Positions 33,552 through 33,955 of a stretch of 33,955 nt of DNA are shown one piece after another. The DNA lies in contig JAAFJN010000047.1 of the NCBI GenBank assembly GCA_013298845.1, positions 1 through 33,955 on the forward strand. The letters run 5' to 3'. This DNA is from Chitinophagales bacterium. GTDB lineage: Bacteria > Bacteroidota > Bacteroidia > Chitinophagales > Saprospiraceae. Position 1 is the first letter of the stretch; each line of letters begins with the position of its first letter. Below the pieces are notes generated by a model. That model was not told where the DNA came from. It did no database searches and worked only from the letters and a program-made list of their open reading frames with translations. Both the position numbers and the translations under genes were made by a program.

Positions 33552-33851
33552 ATGACTCTTTGCTTAGCATGGAAGCAAAATAATGCAATCTACATAGCGG
33601 CAGACTCTCGTCTCACCTCCCCTGACGGTACAATAACTACTGATCAAGCTACTAAGATTTTTAAAATAGGTGTTCAGGTATTTGCACCGATACCGTCAGA
33701 GAACCCTGATGCAGAGGCAGAACTGGTTTTTAAATCTACGTTTGGATTAGCGTTTTCGGGTAGTTATATTAATGGTAGCCTCATTGCCAATACTCTTGAT
33801 GAAATATTTTCTAATTTACAGGCTGCGCCACTAGTGTCCGGTTCTAACTAA
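33552..33851 (+). CDS. Ntn-hydrolase/proteasome-like protein, 3' end replaced by an IS
   Basis: I choose ATG 33552 (MTLCLAWKQNNAIYIAADSR) over 33468, because the protein then starts with Met-Thr, as in Ntn hydrolases whose second residue becomes the catalytic N-terminal Thr. Following parts (AADSRLTSPDGTITTDQATK, IFKIGVQVFAPI, STFGLAFSGSYINGSLIANT) fit a proteasome-beta-like fold. It has only 99 residues, where such proteins usually exceed 180. The last residues (about LVSGSN) come from DNA that looks like an IS end, so the gene is truncated by insertion. Activity is unlikely. Confidence 0.55.
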   Translation: MTLCLAWKQNNAIYIAADSRLTSPDGTITTDQATKIFKIGVQVFAPIPSENPDAEAELVFKSTFGLAFSGSYINGSLIANTLDEIFSNLQAAPLVSGSN

Positions 33852-33955
33852 AACAAAGTCAATGAGTTATGACTGTCATCTGCCTGATTTTGTGAGCCAA
33901 TAGTTGTAACTAATTGATTTACAGGTGTTTTGTCAAAAATTGATACGCTCAGGAT
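33834..33955 (-). mobile_element. End of an IS4-type insertion sequence (partial, runs off window)
   Basis: From about 33834 (GTGTCCGGTTCTAAC) the sequence no longer continues the Ntn-hydrolase frame in a protein-like way, and a transposase tail is encoded on the minus strand up to the window edge. The exact IS end cannot be fixed without the other terminus. Confidence 0.5.
33848..33955 (-). CDS. IS4-family transposase, C-terminal fragment (start off window)
   Basis: The minus frame open from the right edge reads ILSVSIFDKTPVNQLVTTIG, continues SQNQADDSHNSLTLF and stops at TAG (33848-33850). A tail with SxFDKTPxxxL and a final LTLF is usual in Bacteroidota IS4-type transposases. Only 35 residues are visible, so the family call is tentative. 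Confidence 0.5.
   Translation of the reverse strand: MLSVSIFDKTPVNQLVTTIGSQNQADDSHNSLTLF

Overview
The window looks like a Bacteroidota chromosome of the Saprospiria type. Evidence: a HYR-repeat cell-surface adhesin, a hybrid two-component sensor/regulator of the two-component-propeller + AraC class, and Bacteroidota -7 boxes (TAnnTTTG) in front of several genes. Genus is not determinable from sequence alone. A clear compositional change (GC-richer on the left, AT-richer on the right) falls at a tRNA-Pro(GGG) gene at 7996-8069. From there to the right edge the DNA reads as an integrated plasmid-like or conjugative/mobilizable element; no integrase and no second attachment copy is inside the window.

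Layout. (1) 1-7839, host-like: a partial giant adhesin and a 1356-aa hybrid sensor, both on the minus strand. (2) 7996-8209: tRNA-Pro and two terminators. (3) 8318-13010, minus strand: a mobilization-type operon (zinc-ribbon membrane protein, coiled-coil membrane protein, VirD4/HerA-like ATPase, replication-relaxation protein). (4) 13335-16610, minus strand: TPR/LytTR membrane regulator, small membrane protein, DUF2958 protein, and a 107-codon protein. (5) 16830-18221: a complete IS3-family insertion with 25-bp inverted repeats and a 3-bp target duplication. (6) 18280-20981: two small coiled-coil proteins, a Rep_3-type plasmid initiator, and its iteron origin. (7) 21193-24707: lipoprotein divergent from a TPR regulator, a SprT-like metalloprotease, and a PemK/MazF-type toxin. 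(8) 24894-33095: defence island with a type III restriction-modification pair followed directly by a Gabija-like pair (OLD/TOPRIM ATPase-nuclease + UvrD-like helicase). (9) 33176-33955: a small protein, then an Ntn-hydrolase-like gene cut by the end of an IS4-type element.

The most unusual signal is translational. Seven small or medium genes of the element (15722-16018, 16287-16610, 18280-18669, 18803-19351, 19413-20741, 24321-24707, 33176-33499) are intact reading frames only if in-frame TGA codons are read through. I count 17 internal stops in them; all are TGA, none TAA or TAG, and there is no frameshift. Where I recognise the family (DUF2958, Rep_3, PemK/MazF), several TGAs fall where the family normally has glycine, which suggests UGA=Gly rather than UGA=Trp. 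TGG is used normally for Trp in the same genes. The large genes of the same element (mobilization, R-M, Gabija, TPR regulators) and the flanking chromosome contain no in-frame TGA. So this is not simply a recoded genome: either a subset of the element's genes depends on UGA readthrough/suppression, or those genes came from a UGA=Gly lineage (the code known in Absconditabacteria/SR1 and Gracilibacteria). No suppressor tRNA was found in the window.

Two shared regulatory layers tie the element together: Rep iterons (six helically phased copies at the origin plus one inverted copy between the SprT and toxin genes), and clusters of TTTTAAAAG-like boxes at roughly 9-12 bp spacing in front of several element genes.
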